From Paenibacillus radicis (ex Xue et al. 2023) (GTDB lineage Bacteria; Bacillota; Bacilli; Paenibacillales; NBRC-103111), in contig NZ_JANQBD010000004.1 in assembly GCF_024722015.1 (NCBI RefSeq), positions 62,001 through 126,000 on the forward strand: a stretch of 64,000 bases of DNA, written 5' to 3'. Under the pieces are notes generated by a model. That model was given only the letters and a program-made list of their open reading frames with translations. It ran no database searches and was not told the origin of the DNA. The position numbers and the translations under genes were made by a program. The first letter of the stretch is position 1; each line of letters begins with the position of its first letter. Positions 9,160 through 17,352 of this stretch are shown piece by piece.

Positions 9160-9266
9160 CCCTCCCCGCCGGGAGGGCTCCAAGGGCTACGCCCTCTGGA
9201 CACCCGTAAGAGAACGGTTATACTTGGATACCGTGATAGGGGATCGCTGTTGTCCCTGCGGGACAA
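9160..9266. repeat. GC-rich hairpin cluster between polA and mutM
   Basis: Three compact inverted repeats follow each other: CCCTCCC/GGGAGGG (9160-9177), AGGGC/GCCCT (about 9183-9195) and TTGTCCC/GGGACAA (9250-9266, loop TGC). None has a T-run, so they look more like REP-type palindromes than a terminator. No gene is seen in the 296-bp gap. A -10-like TATAAT at 9356-9361 lies 58 bp before mutM. Confidence 0.5.
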
Positions 9267-9418
9267 GCTTTACAGTAGTTCTCTCTATTAACGATTCGGA
9301 TGTACAAGGTGAGGAAAATTCACGAGTCGCTGCTGCACGGTCGGCCAAAACATAGTATAATGGTTAGCTTCAAGCGACAGCTGCACACACTACAAATGTT
9401 TATTGAGGTGAAATCATC

Positions 9419-10282
9419 ATGCCGGAATTACCAGAGGTTGAAACGGTACGAAGGACCTTGAACGAATTAGTTTTACAAAAGAAGATTGATCACGTTACGG
9501 TTCATTTGAACCGAATAATACTGCTGCCGGAGGAGCCGCTGGAATTTTGCTTGCTGCTCGCCGGACAGACCATTCAAAACGTTGAGCGCAGAGGCAAGTT
9601 TCTTTGTTTTATGATGGATGACTTCACCCTGGTATCCCATCTGCGGATGGAAGGCAGGTATGGCTTATATGATCAGTTGGACCCATTGGAGCCCCATACG
9701 CATGTCGTATTCCATTTTACAGACGGCAGCGAGCTTCGTTATAAAGATGTTCGTCAATTCGGGACTATGCATCTTTTCCCAAAGGGACGTGAATTAGAGG
9801 AAAATCCGCTGAAAAAGCTCGGGCTCGAGCCGTTGGATGAGGACTTCACCTTAGCCGCTTTTAGCAGCAAGCTATCCGGTCGTTCAACCAAGATCAAGCC
9901 TTTGCTCCTCAACCAGGAATATATCGTTGGTATAGGGAATATTTATGTGGATGAGTCCCTTTTCTTGGCAGGTATTCACCCGGAGCGAGCAGCTAATACA
10001 TTGACCCGACGGGAGCTTGCCTCTCTTTACGAGGCAATTGTAAAAACGCTGCAGGAAGCTGTAGCGGCGGGAGGATCATCTATCAAATCCTTTGTGAACG
10101 GACAAGGTGAGATTGGATTGTTCCAGCACCAGTTCAAAATGTACGGCCGCAAGGGAGAGCCCTGCTACACCTGTGGCCAGCCAATTGAAAAGAGTGTTGT
10201 TGCAGGTCGTGGAACCCACTTTTGCCCCAAATGCCAACCGCTTAAATGGAAGCAGAAACATGTAAAGAAGGTTAGGGTTTAA
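9419..10282 (+). CDS. mutM: Formamidopyrimidine-DNA glycosylase
   Basis: A 287-residue Fpg/MutM base-excision repair enzyme that removes 8-oxoguanine and formamidopyrimidines and nicks the abasic site. It begins MPELPEVE, in which Pro is the catalytic N-terminus once Met is removed and the Glu are conserved. The helix-two-turn-helix stretch EYIVGIGNIYVDESLF is present, and the C-terminus carries the zinc finger CYTCGQ...FCPKCQ. GAGGTG lies 8 nt before ATG 9419. It follows polA in the same direction, as in Bacillus, which makes a DNA-repair operon likely. Confidence 0.97.
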   Translation: MPELPEVETVRRTLNELVLQKKIDHVTVHLNRIILLPEEPLEFCLLLAGQTIQNVERRGKFLCFMMDDFTLVSHLRMEGRYGLYDQLDPLEPHTHVVFHFTDGSELRYKDVRQFGTMHLFPKGRELEENPLKKLGLEPLDEDFTLAAFSSKLSGRSTKIKPLLLNQEYIVGIGNIYVDESLFLAGIHPERAANTLTRRELASLYEAIVKTLQEAVAAGGSSIKSFVNGQGEIGLFQHQFKMYGRKGEPCYTCGQPIEKSVVAGRGTHFCPKCQPLKWKQKHVKKVRV

Positions 10283-10348
10283 TCAGTTGTGCACCCTCCG
10301 CCCATTTTTTCATATAGTAGGGGTAAAGCGATCGGGAGGGGAAAATTA

Positions 10349-11053
10349 ATGCTGCTGCCTGTTATATCTTTATTGATTTTGGCTTTGGCTGTTAGTCTGG
10401 ATGGTTTCGGTGTAGGAGTCATGTACGGCTTACGCAAAATTCGGATACCCTTATTATCTGTAGCCATCATTTCTGTATGTTCTGGGCTTATTATTTATAT
10501 GTCAATGCAGATTGGCGTTTTTATAAGCAGGTTTGTAGACCCGGACGTTGCAAAAGGAATTGGTGGGATCATCCTGATTGGAATTGGAATATGGGCTTTA
10601 TATCAGGTTGTGACGCAGAAAAAGGATTCAGCGGAGCAAGAAGAAAATATCGATCAGCCGAATACATTCGCGGCAGCAGATATCCAGGACGAGGCGGCTG
10701 TTCAAAGCGCCAAAGAAATTATGTATATAGAGCTTAAGAGGCTTGGGTTAGTCATTCAAATATTACGAACGCCCTCTATAGCTGACAGGGACCGTTCAGG
10801 CAACATATCTGCATCTGAGGCTGTGTTGTTAGGAGTGGCTCTTTCCCTGGATGCCTTTGGCGCTGGTATAGGGGCAGCTTTAATCGGATTTACTCCATGG
10901 CTTACTTCAGCTGTAATAGCATTTGCGAGCGGGGCATTTCTGGCTACAGGATTGCGGATAGGTTACAAGTATTCGGAGCTGGTATGGATTCGAAGGCTAT
11001 CTGTTTTTCCGGGATTCGTTTTAATTTTTATGGGAATTATGAAACTGTTGTAA
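10349..11053 (+). CDS. ytaF: YtaF-like sporulation membrane protein (MntP-type)
   Basis: A 234-residue membrane protein of the YtaF family, related to MntP manganese exporters. Two similar halves each open with a charged membrane motif: SLDGFGVGVMYGLRK near the N-terminus and SLDAFGAGIGAALIG in the second half. A hydrophilic loop of about 70 residues rich in Glu and Gln (about 90-150) joins them. ATG 10349 with GGGAGGGG 7 nt upstream is preferred to an in-frame ATG at 10289, whose N-terminal extension is not hydrophobic. Its place between mutM and coaE is the conserved Bacillus order. The exact function is not established; metal transport is an inference from the fold. Confidence 0.9.
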   Translation: MLLPVISLLILALAVSLDGFGVGVMYGLRKIRIPLLSVAIISVCSGLIIYMSMQIGVFISRFVDPDVAKGIGGIILIGIGIWALYQVVTQKKDSAEQEENIDQPNTFAAADIQDEAAVQSAKEIMYIELKRLGLVIQILRTPSIADRDRSGNISASEAVLLGVALSLDAFGAGIGAALIGFTPWLTSAVIAFASGAFLATGLRIGYKYSELVWIRRLSVFPGFVLIFMGIMKLL

Positions 11054-11083
11054 TATAATGCTTACAAGCTGAGGAGAATTACT

Positions 11084-11680
11084 ATGAACATCGGTTTGAC
11101 CGGAGGCATCGCCTGTGGCAAAAGCACTGTTTCTAACATGCTGGTGCAGCGCGGGGCGATGCTGGTTGACGCCGACCGTATAGCTAGAGAGGTTGTCGAA
11201 CCGGGCAGCCCTGTGCTGGAACAAATAGCAGAACGGTTTGGCCAGGAAGTGCTGCTTGAGGATGGGACATTAAATCGCAAAAAGCTGGGTGAAATGGTTT
11301 TTGGAAACCAGGCAGCTTTGAAGGATTTGCAGGATATGATGCATCCTTCTATCAGGGCCTTATTGCGGCAAAGAATGAAGGATTACGAACAGCAGCATCC
11401 GGATAAGCTGGTAGTAGTAGATGTGCCTCTATTGTACGAATCCGGACTGCAATCAATGTTTGAAGAGGTAATGGTCGTTTATATTCCCCGAAATGTGCAG
11501 ATGGACAGGCTTGTTCTACGCGATGGTTTGTCATTGGAGCAGGCTGAGAAAAGACTGCAGGCCCAAATGGATATCGAGCAGAAGAAAGCATTGGCTGATA
11601 TTCTCATCAACAATGAGGGCTCCTTACCGCAAACAGAAGAGCAAGTAGAACAATTCCTGAGAAAGAGAGGGCTTCTATGA
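11084..11680 (+). CDS. coaE: Dephospho-CoA kinase
   Basis: A 198-residue P-loop kinase catalysing the last step of coenzyme A synthesis, phosphorylation of the ribose 3'-OH of dephospho-CoA by ATP. The Walker A motif GGIACGKST spans residues 7-15, followed by DADRIAREVVEPG, DVPLLYESGL and the lid RDGLSLEQAEKR, all typical of CoaE. AGGAG lies 7 nt before ATG 11084. The stop overlaps the start of the transglycosylase gene by 4 bases (ATGA), so the two are probably translated together. Confidence 0.97.
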   Translation: MNIGLTGGIACGKSTVSNMLVQRGAMLVDADRIAREVVEPGSPVLEQIAERFGQEVLLEDGTLNRKKLGEMVFGNQAALKDLQDMMHPSIRALLRQRMKDYEQQHPDKLVVVDVPLLYESGLQSMFEEVMVVYIPRNVQMDRLVLRDGLSLEQAEKRLQAQMDIEQKKALADILINNEGSLPQTEEQVEQFLRKRGLL

Positions 11681-12291
11681 GCTTTGGCTTTTGGCGAAGG
11701 AAGCGGGTATTTGCACTTTTCTTAATTGCATTTATCATATTTATGTTTTTAAGCAGCAGTATGGTGGGCCGATTACTTTATCCGATTCAATACAAGGATG
11801 AAATACTGCTTAATGGTGATAAATATGGTTTAGATCCGTTTTTGATCGCAGCCATTATTCGTGTAGAATCTAACTTCAAAGTGGATATCGAATCGAAAAA
11901 GGGCGCTTTTGGGCTAATGCAGCTTATGCCCGACACTTCAGATTGGATTGTGGAGATGGGACGTTTCTCTTCTACTCATAAAGAAAATTTACATAATCCT
12001 ACGGTCAGTATACAATTAGGATCATGGTACTTAAGCTGGCTGCACAAGCAGTATAAAGGCAATACAGTGGCGGCCATAGCCGGATATAACGCAGGACAGG
12101 GAAATGTAAACCGTTGGCTGCAAAATCAGGAGTGGGATGGTACACTGGAAAAGGTGAATTCAATCCCATTTGGTGAAACAAGGCATTACATTCAGCGCGT
12201 TTTATATTATTATAATAAATATCATAAGCTTTATGCAGAAGAGTGGGGAGTTTCACCCAAAATGCAAAGAAGCATTGGACAAGCTCCCTGA
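11677..12291 (+). CDS. Membrane-anchored lytic transglycosylase (SLT domain)
   Basis: A 204-residue soluble lytic transglycosylase-type enzyme. A single membrane anchor (about 10-30, FALFLIAFIIFMFL) is followed by the SLT fold (about 38-185), with the catalytic Glu in AAIIRVESNF, then GAFGLMQLMP, AGYNAGQGNV and the late ETRHYIQRVLYYY. It cleaves peptidoglycan strands to anhydromuropeptides, acting outside the membrane. Overlap with coaE suggests one transcript. A role in growth or sporulation cannot be decided from the sequence. Confidence 0.93.
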   Translation: MSFGFWRRKRVFALFLIAFIIFMFLSSSMVGRLLYPIQYKDEILLNGDKYGLDPFLIAAIIRVESNFKVDIESKKGAFGLMQLMPDTSDWIVEMGRFSSTHKENLHNPTVSIQLGSWYLSWLHKQYKGNTVAAIAGYNAGQGNVNRWLQNQEWDGTLEKVNSIPFGETRHYIQRVLYYYNKYHKLYAEEWGVSPKMQRSIGQAP

Positions 12292-12314
12292 GGAGCAATT
12301 GTCCAACACTTCTT
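12267..12314. terminator. Hairpin between the converging transglycosylase and SASP genes
   Basis: AAGAAG plus TTGGACAA (12275-12282) pair with TTGTCCAA (12299-12306) plus CTTCTT, around a small inner CTC/GAG stem. It covers the 3' end of the forward gene and faces the 3' end of the reverse gene. No clean T-run, so termination in both directions is inferred. Confidence 0.45.
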
Positions 12315-12327
12315 CTTCCTAAAATGA

Positions 12328-12552
12328 TTACTTAAATTGTCCAGCTAATTGTTGTTCAGCGATTTGTACCAAGCGGCGGGTAATGTGTCCACCGATCGCA
12401 CCTGTATCACGAGTAGCCATGTTACCGTAGTAACCGTCTTGAGGAATGGAGATACCCAATTCCTGTGCTACCTCGTATTTCAGTTGATCCAACGCTGCGT
12501 TCGCTTGAGGAACTACAAGTACGTTGCTGCTCCGAGATTGTCCTGCACCCAT
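12328..12552 (-). CDS. Alpha/beta-type small acid-soluble spore protein
   Basis: A 74-residue SASP that coats DNA in the forespore core and protects it from UV and heat. The conserved blocks are all present: VPQANAALDQLKYEVAQELGI, in which the germination protease GPR cuts after the Glu of YEVAQELG, and GNMATRDTGAIGGHITRRLV near the C-terminus. A perfect AAGGAGGTGA lies upstream of ATG 12552. A CATAATA box on the reverse strand (12589-12583), about 30 bp before the start, resembles a sigma-G -10 (CATACTA), but no well-spaced -35 was found. The gene shows the host to be a spore former. Confidence 0.97.
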   Translation of the reverse strand: MGAGQSRSSNVLVVPQANAALDQLKYEVAQELGISIPQDGYYGNMATRDTGAIGGHITRRLVQIAEQQLAGQFK

Positions 12553-12679
12553 GTCTGTTCACCTCCTTGTAGTTGGTAAACCTATTATGTGCGTTTATCG
12601 GAAGTTCATAACAGGGATTCGTTGGCAATCCGTTGGATTAGTTCGCAAGGGATATTCCCGGCAAAAGGAGTGTTAGAAG

Positions 12680-13156
12680 ATGAAATGTCCATACTGCGAT
12701 TACCTTGGAACTAAAGTGCTGGATTCCCGCGCAGCCAATGAGAACAAATCCATTCGCCGCCGCAGGGAATGTGAGAGATGCACCAAGCGATTTACGACGT
12801 TTGAAATGGTGGAGGAAACCCCCCTTATCGTTATTAAGAAAGATGGCAGCCGTGAGGAATTCAGCCGGGAAAAGATGCTTCGCGGTCTAATACGAGCCTG
12901 TGAGAAGCGCCCAGTGTCGGTAGAGCAGCTCGATAAAATCGTCTCTGAGGTGGAAAAGCAGGTCCGCAATACGGCGCATGCAGAAGTAGATAGCCGCAAC
13001 ATCGGTGAAATTGTAATGGAACAGCTGTACCCAGTAGATGAAGTTGCCTATATTCGGTTTGCATCTGTCTATCGTCAATTCAAAGATATCAATATGTTTA
13101 TGCGTGAGCTCAATGACATTCTCTCTAAGCATGGCGTTGGCGAAGATAATAAATAG
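12680..13156 (+). CDS. nrdR: Transcriptional repressor NrdR
   Basis: A 158-residue NrdR, the repressor of ribonucleotide reductase genes. An N-terminal zinc ribbon (CPYC...CERC with the RRRRECERC core, residues 3-34) binds DNA (NrdR boxes). An ATP-cone (about 49-139, [17 protein letters not shown]) senses ATP/dATP. AGGAG lies 9 nt before ATG 12680. In Bacillus nrdR is followed by dnaB and dnaI; here a tRNA locus follows instead, so that synteny is broken. Confidence 0.97.
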   Translation: MKCPYCDYLGTKVLDSRAANENKSIRRRRECERCTKRFTTFEMVEETPLIVIKKDGSREEFSREKMLRGLIRACEKRPVSVEQLDKIVSEVEKQVRNTAHAEVDSRNIGEIVMEQLYPVDEVAYIRFASVYRQFKDINMFMRELNDILSKHGVGEDNK

Positions 13157-13183
13157 GCCGCAGGTGTGTGTTGTCATTTTTTG

Positions 13184-13213
13184 TTGACAACCTTTAAGCA
13201 CCTGTGGTATTAT
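13184..13213 (+). promoter_or_regulatory. Promoter of the tRNA-Ala transcript
   Basis: TTGACA (13184-13189) and TATTAT (13208-13213) are 18 bp apart. The -35 lies inside the inverted repeat GTTGTCA..TGACAAC just after nrdR. The predicted transcript starts near 13220 and first crosses the tRNA-like fragment, then tRNA-Ala, and ends at the terminator at 13414-13436. Confidence 0.7.
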
Positions 13214-13228
13214 CATTTTTGTCGCTAC

Positions 13229-13277
13229 AGAGCTTTAGCTCAGCTGGAATTCCATGCTGGCCGGCGACACTGCTCTA
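13229..13277 (+). pseudogene. tRNA-like fragment, probably a decayed tRNA-Ala copy
   Basis: The stretch TTTAGCTCAGCTGG matches the D-arm of the intact tRNA-Ala 90 bp downstream (ATTAGCTCAGCTGG). It continues with CATGCTGGCCGGCGA, similar to the anticodon arm CATCGCTGGCAGCGA of that tRNA. It lacks a T-arm, an acceptor 3' half and CCA. The flanks TGTCGC and GCGACA could close it as a stem. It may be a pseudogene or a structured leader; the resemblance is seen, the history is inferred. Confidence 0.5.
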
Positions 13278-13324
13278 AAAGTAACATGGAAAAATGAAAT
13301 TGGTTTCCTTGATTGCGAATCTAT

Positions 13325-13400
13325 GGGGAATTAGCTCAGCTGGGAGAGCGCATCGCTGGCAGCGATGAGGTCAGGGGTTCGATCCCCCTATTTTCCACCA
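13325..13400 (+). tRNA. tRNA-Ala (anticodon GGC)
   Basis: A 76-base cloverleaf. The acceptor arms GGGGAAT and ATTTTCC pair with two G-U pairs, the D-arm is TAGCTCAGCTGGGAGAGC, and the anticodon stem is CATCG/CGATG with loop CTGGCAG. This places GGC at positions 34-36, reading GCC codons. The T-arm is AGGGG TTCGATC CCCCT. The CCA end is encoded. A promoter (13184-13213) and a terminator (13414-13436) frame it. Confidence 0.95.
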
Positions 13401-13413
13401 ATATCTAACACAA

Positions 13414-13436
13414 ACGGCAGAAATGTCGTTTTTTTT
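13414..13436 (+). terminator. Rho-independent terminator of the tRNA-Ala transcript
   Basis: ACGGCA and TGTCGT (6 bp with one G-U) close a GAAA tetraloop and are followed by a run of seven T. It lies 14 bp after the CCA end. Confidence 0.85.
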
Positions 13437-13585
13437 GTATTTCCCGCCAAGTATCTGAATCAACTTCGAAGCAAGACCCCACTTCGTGGGGATATTCTAT
13501 ATAGTTTTTAGCTTAGCGTTTGTGCATTGTTGAAAAAAACGTATCATTATTAGCAGAGGATGGCACATTATGAAAGGTGATGAAT

Positions 13586-14788
13586 ATGGCTCGCGTTTTG
13601 CTGATCAATGGAGGTTCCGAAGGACATATCAATCCAACCCTCGGTGTAGTTCAAGAACTTATCCGTCGTGGAGAAGAGGTAGTTTACTTTATAGCTGAAC
13701 AATTTCGTGATCGCGTCGAGCCAACGGGCGCAGAGGTGATCACATTCGATGGCAGCAAATTTATTGAGGCTTTCCTTGCCGGAGGAAGAAATCCTTGGGG
13801 TCGAGTAGGTGGACTATTGCGTACCGCCGACATTGTCATTCCCAGTCTTCTTGAGCAAACAAAAGGAGAACGTTTTGATTACATCATTCACGACTCGATG
13901 TTCGGCTGTGGGCGTTTACTTGCACAAATACTCGACCTGCCTGCAATCAATTCGTGCACGAGTTTTGCAATCCAAGAAAACAGTTTTGACAGTATGCAAG
14001 ATCGCCTCTCCAGTCATTTTCCAGCAGATGTGAATGAACGTGAACAACAAGAGTTTCAACAGCTGGTTAATAACGTGCAAGCGAAATACAATGTGCAAAT
14101 TGGCTCCGCCTACGAGGTTTTTTGCAATCCCGCCCCATTGACCATCGTCTACACATCGAAACGCTTTCAGCCTGATGGAGAAAGCTTCGATGAAACGTTT
14201 AAGTTTGTTGGACCGTCTTTCGTGCCGCACTCTCATGATCAATTTGATTTTTATAATGTGGATACGGATCACCTGATTTACATATCACTCGGCACTGTTT
14301 TCAATCAAGCCGTGGATTTTTACAAGCTCTGTTTTGCCGCGTTCGCTGAAACGAAGTATACCGTGATTTTATCCGTCGGTAAACAAACCCAGATAGCGGA
14401 CTTGGGAGACATTCCTGCGAATTTTATCGTACGCAACTATGTACCGCAAATCGAAGTACTGATACACGCCAAATTGTTTATCACACATGGCGGCATGAAC
14501 AGCACCAGTGAAGGTATGTATTATGGTGTGCCGTTGATTGTACTTCCCCAAAGCGCCGACCAGCCTGTTGTGGCGCGACGTGTGGCTGAACTCGGTGCAG
14601 GCACCCACCTTAATCAAGAAGGCTTAACCGCACAAGATCTCAGAGAGGCAGCGGAAAGCGTACTAAAGGATGCGTCAATTCCAAAGCAATGCGTTGAAAT
14701 TGGCGATTCGTTCCGAGCTGCAGGCGGGTATCATCGAGCTGTAGAAGAGATATTCGCGTTTAAACGAAGTCTGGGCATCACTAAATAA
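13586..14788 (+). CDS. MGT-family UDP-glycosyltransferase (YjiC/macrolide glycosyltransferase type)
   Basis: A 400-residue GT-B glycosyltransferase of family GT1. The N-terminus ARVLLINGGSEGHINPTLGVV is the acceptor-side signature. The C-terminal half shows LIYISLGTVFN, then the nucleotide-sugar motif THGGMNSTSEGMYYGVPLIV followed by PQSADQPVVARRV, as in bacterial macrolide and flavonoid glucosyltransferases. It probably moves glucose from UDP-glucose to a hydrophobic acceptor such as a xenobiotic or antibiotic; the acceptor is unknown. ATG 13586 has AAAGG 8 nt upstream and is preferred to GTG 13577 and ATG 13580. It stands alone, which suggests a detoxification role (inference). Confidence 0.9.
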   Translation: MARVLLINGGSEGHINPTLGVVQELIRRGEEVVYFIAEQFRDRVEPTGAEVITFDGSKFIEAFLAGGRNPWGRVGGLLRTADIVIPSLLEQTKGERFDYIIHDSMFGCGRLLAQILDLPAINSCTSFAIQENSFDSMQDRLSSHFPADVNEREQQEFQQLVNNVQAKYNVQIGSAYEVFCNPAPLTIVYTSKRFQPDGESFDETFKFVGPSFVPHSHDQFDFYNVDTDHLIYISLGTVFNQAVDFYKLCFAAFAETKYTVILSVGKQTQIADLGDIPANFIVRNYVPQIEVLIHAKLFITHGGMNSTSEGMYYGVPLIVLPQSADQPVVARRVAELGAGTHLNQEGLTAQDLREAAESVLKDASIPKQCVEIGDSFRAAGGYHRAVEEIFAFKRSLGITK

Positions 14789-14799
14789 TCGAGTTGCCT

Positions 14800-14922
14800 C
14801 CAAGGGGCTTGCAGGAACGTTAGCAGGCTCGAACATGCCCTCTATGGTGGGAAGTAACGCGGTAAAGTACGGATATAAACAATTGTATAAGGAATTTGAA
14901 GTGGAATTCGATAGGCCCTAAT
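14800..14922 (+). pseudogene. Possible remnant of the C-terminal end of an unknown protein
   Basis: An open stretch without a start codon reads RVASKGLAGTLAGSNMPSMV, GSNAVKYGYKQLYKEFEVEF and DRP, then a stop, between the glycosyltransferase and the SRPBCC gene. The amino acid pattern is protein-like and ends at a natural stop, so it may be the tail of a deleted gene. I do not recognise the family. Confidence 0.3.
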
Positions 14923-15376
14923 GAATGGAGGAATTCAAATAAATAACTTGACGAAAATGGAGATTCGAAAACCTGCTTTTGACGTTTTTGAAGCTTTTGT
15001 CGATCCCGAAAAGATTGGAAACTTTTGGTTTTCGTCCAGCTCGGAGAGATGGGAAAAAGGCAAAACAGTCACGTTGAGGTACGAAGAGTACAAAGCTCAA
15101 GGAGATATTCATGTAATAGAAATGATTGAAAATCGAAAGATTGTATTTGAATGGGGGGCGGAAGACGGGGAACCGCATCTTGTGACAATAACGCTCAAGG
15201 ATACGAATCAAGCAAATACCATCGTAGAAGTGAACGGAGATGGATTTGACGAGAATGATCCTGATTTAATAGCCAAATTGGTGGACAATAAAGAAGGATG
15301 GGTCTATATGCTGACTTGTCTAAAAGGTTATTTGGAATTTGGAGTGAACCGATTGAGGAGCGCGTTGGTAAAATGA
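14921..15376 (+). CDS. SRPBCC/AHSA1-like domain protein
   Basis: A 151-residue single-domain protein of the START/SRPBCC superfamily (activator of Hsp90 ATPase homologue 1-like). Typical features are the opening KPAFDVFEAFVDPEKIGNFW, the central IVFEWGAEDGEPHLVTITL and the C-terminal helix GWVYMLTCLKGYLEFG. The fold forms a hydrophobic pocket; no reaction can be assigned. The start is uncertain: ATG 14921 has no upstream ribosome binding site, and a GGAGG at 14932 lies inside the reading frame, before near-cognate ATA/TTG codons. The likely extent differs by 5-10 residues. Confidence 0.82.
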   Translation: MNGGIQINNLTKMEIRKPAFDVFEAFVDPEKIGNFWFSSSSERWEKGKTVTLRYEEYKAQGDIHVIEMIENRKIVFEWGAEDGEPHLVTITLKDTNQANTIVEVNGDGFDENDPDLIAKLVDNKEGWVYMLTCLKGYLEFGVNRLRSALVK

Positions 15377-15626
15377 TTGGAATTTTATAATGCGTAACGC
15401 TTTCGTTTTCGAGCGTTGCGAATTTGCTCGCATATCAATAGATATCAAATTGAGCTTTTGCCAATGGGCTTGTACATCGTTTTTTCAATAAAATAATCGC
15501 CTTGTCCTTATTCAATGAGGCAGGGCGATTTGTGCATCAGGCCATCATCGTTTCCTCTTCTGTTGAAATTAACGCATCGATTGGACAACTTTCCAGTTGC
15601 TCTGGATTCGTGTAAAATAAAAGATT

Positions 15627-16463
15627 ATGACAACGATCAACTTTAACGTTCTGCCTCCTCCTCCAGCTTTAAGCCGGGATATCGAGTGCTTGCGAATCTC
15701 AACTCACTTAGGAGATCAACCGCTCGAGGTTAAGGTTTGTCCAAGCGGTTACCCCGGTATCGTCTTCCAGCTTGCCGCAGATCAAAACGCAGCGATAGAA
15801 AGTATTGCAATCCGTTCCGCACAAACATCCAATATTCCGTTCTTATTTCTGCATGGACAAGGTTCGGAACCGAGCATCATGCGTTTTAGAGGTACACCTT
15901 ATACGACGATCCAACTGGTTTTTAAGCCCCACGCACTATACAGCTTGTTTGGCTGGGATGCGGCAGCTCATAACCAATGCCTCTTGGCTGCGGATCAATT
16001 CGATGCGGTGGAACTCGAGAGGCAGCTTTTGTCCGCGAACTCGACTGACGAACGGGTTTATTTGCTCAATCACTTTTTACTGACTGCTTTAAAGCAGACG
16101 AATAGGCGAGACGAGCTCATCGAGTTGACACTCGATTATATTCGCAAACATATCGCAAGTATTACAGTGCAAGATTTGGTTGCCGTATTTCATATTTCTG
16201 AGCGGCAATTTCAGAAACGCTTCGCCCGTGTCGTAGGCATGCCGCCGCATCTGTACATCAGGGTAAGACGCATAAATGAAGCATTGAGGTTGATGCATTC
16301 AGGGCAGTATGAACGATTGTCCGACGTCGCTTATGCGCTGAACTATTATGATCAGTCTCATTTTATACGCGATATGAAATTATTCTCCTGGATAAGTCCG
16401 AAACATATAGCGATGAAGGTTAGTGAATTTCATAGCGACCTGGCAGGGTCCTCTTATTTATAA
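15627..16463 (+). CDS. AraC-family transcriptional regulator
   Basis: A 278-residue regulator with an N-terminal ligand-type domain (about 1-150, with PSIMRFRGTPYTTIQLVFKP, as in DUF6597-type regulators). The C-terminal AraC double HTH (about 170-265) contains ITVQDLVAVFHISERQFQKR and LSDVAYALNYYDQSHFIRDM. No good ribosome binding site precedes ATG 15627, so it may be poorly or leaderlessly translated. A hairpin of AATCGCC/GGCGATT (about 15495-15531) lies in the gap before it. The RibD-like reductase gene follows 98 bp downstream, a common pairing, and is the probable target. Confidence 0.88.
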   Translation: MTTINFNVLPPPPALSRDIECLRISTHLGDQPLEVKVCPSGYPGIVFQLAADQNAAIESIAIRSAQTSNIPFLFLHGQGSEPSIMRFRGTPYTTIQLVFKPHALYSLFGWDAAAHNQCLLAADQFDAVELERQLLSANSTDERVYLLNHFLLTALKQTNRRDELIELTLDYIRKHIASITVQDLVAVFHISERQFQKRFARVVGMPPHLYIRVRRINEALRLMHSGQYERLSDVAYALNYYDQSHFIRDMKLFSWISPKHIAMKVSEFHSDLAGSSYL

Positions 16464-16561
16464 TAAAGGACGGTTTTGTCCAATTATTTTATCGTAGTTC
16501 CGGGTATGATCAAGTTATTCCAATAGGAATTAATGATTCAATAACCGAGGAGTGGTAGGCT

Positions 16562-17159
16562 ATGAACAAAATTAAAATGCTGAATCGAATATCGATTGAT
16601 GGCTATTTTGCCAGCTTAAATGAAGCGACTTTTGGTATGGATTGGTTTATTCATGACCCGGAGGTTGACAAAGCGGCGCATGCTATCGGCGGCAAGATGA
16701 ATATCCTTATTTTGGGAAGCACGACTTTCCGCGGATTTGAAAGCTATTGGGTGCCAGTGCTCCATAATCCGGATGCGCCCAGTCATTTGAAGGAGATAGC
16801 TCAAGAACTGACTGACATGACCAAAATCGTTTTCTCCAAAACAATCAATGAGACTGAGTGGGACAACACCCAAATTTATAATGATAACCTGATCGAAGTG
16901 GTACGACAATTAAAACGAGACGCTAGTTGTGACATTCTTGTGCTGGGCAGTGGTTCAATCGTACAGCAGCTTGCCGAGGAAGGCTTGATTTGATGAGTAT
17001 ATATTTATTGTCAGTCCTGTTGTGGCGGGTAAAGGTAAACCTTTGTTTGAGCACGTCAGGCAATTTGCGCTTACTCCGGTAGAGGCGAGGACGTTCGAAT
17101 CTGGAAACGTCGTGCTTCATTATGTGAAGCCTTCTCCCGCAGGGTTTTCCTCCGAATAG
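16562..17159 (+). pseudogene. RibD/dihydrofolate reductase-like protein, frameshifted
   Basis: The reading frame starts at ATG 16562 (GAGGAG 9 nt upstream). It encodes the family pattern RISIDGYFA..., MNILILGSTTFRGFESYW, MTKIVFSKT and DILVLGSGSIVQQLAEEGLI, then hits TGA at 16991. The +1 frame continues at once with DEYIFIVSPVVAGKGKPLFE and ends at TAG 17157-17159, which restores a full-length protein of about 199 residues. A single extra T in the ATTTGATGAG stretch (16987-16996) explains the break. It is a recent pseudogene or a sequencing error. The intact family are NADPH-dependent reductases of unknown substrate. Confidence 0.85.
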
Positions 17160-17246
17160 CTAAAACTAAATAGTAACGGGCTATACGCGGCCCCCAGCCT
17201 GCTGACGAAAGAGAATAGCGAGTTATTCCGAAACTTCGATGAGAAA

Positions 17247-17287
17247 CCTCCAAAACCACTGTTAAAGTGGAACTGGAGGCTTTTTTC
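17247..17287 (+). terminator. Rho-independent terminator
   Basis: CCTCCA (17247-17252) pairs with TGGAGG (17274-17279), with an inner CCAC/GTGG stem, followed by six T. It ends the AraC/RibD-like unit. Confidence 0.85.
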
Positions 17288-17352
17288 TTGCGGAGTCTAA
17301 ACGGGAATGGATGATTCTTGTTAACATATAAGAAAATTTAAGTGGGATTTTG

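Noticed and set aside
12583..12589. Sigma-G promoter of the SASP gene
   Set aside because: A CATAATA -10-like box is present, but I could not find a -35 at 17-18 bp that fits, so it is only mentioned with the gene.
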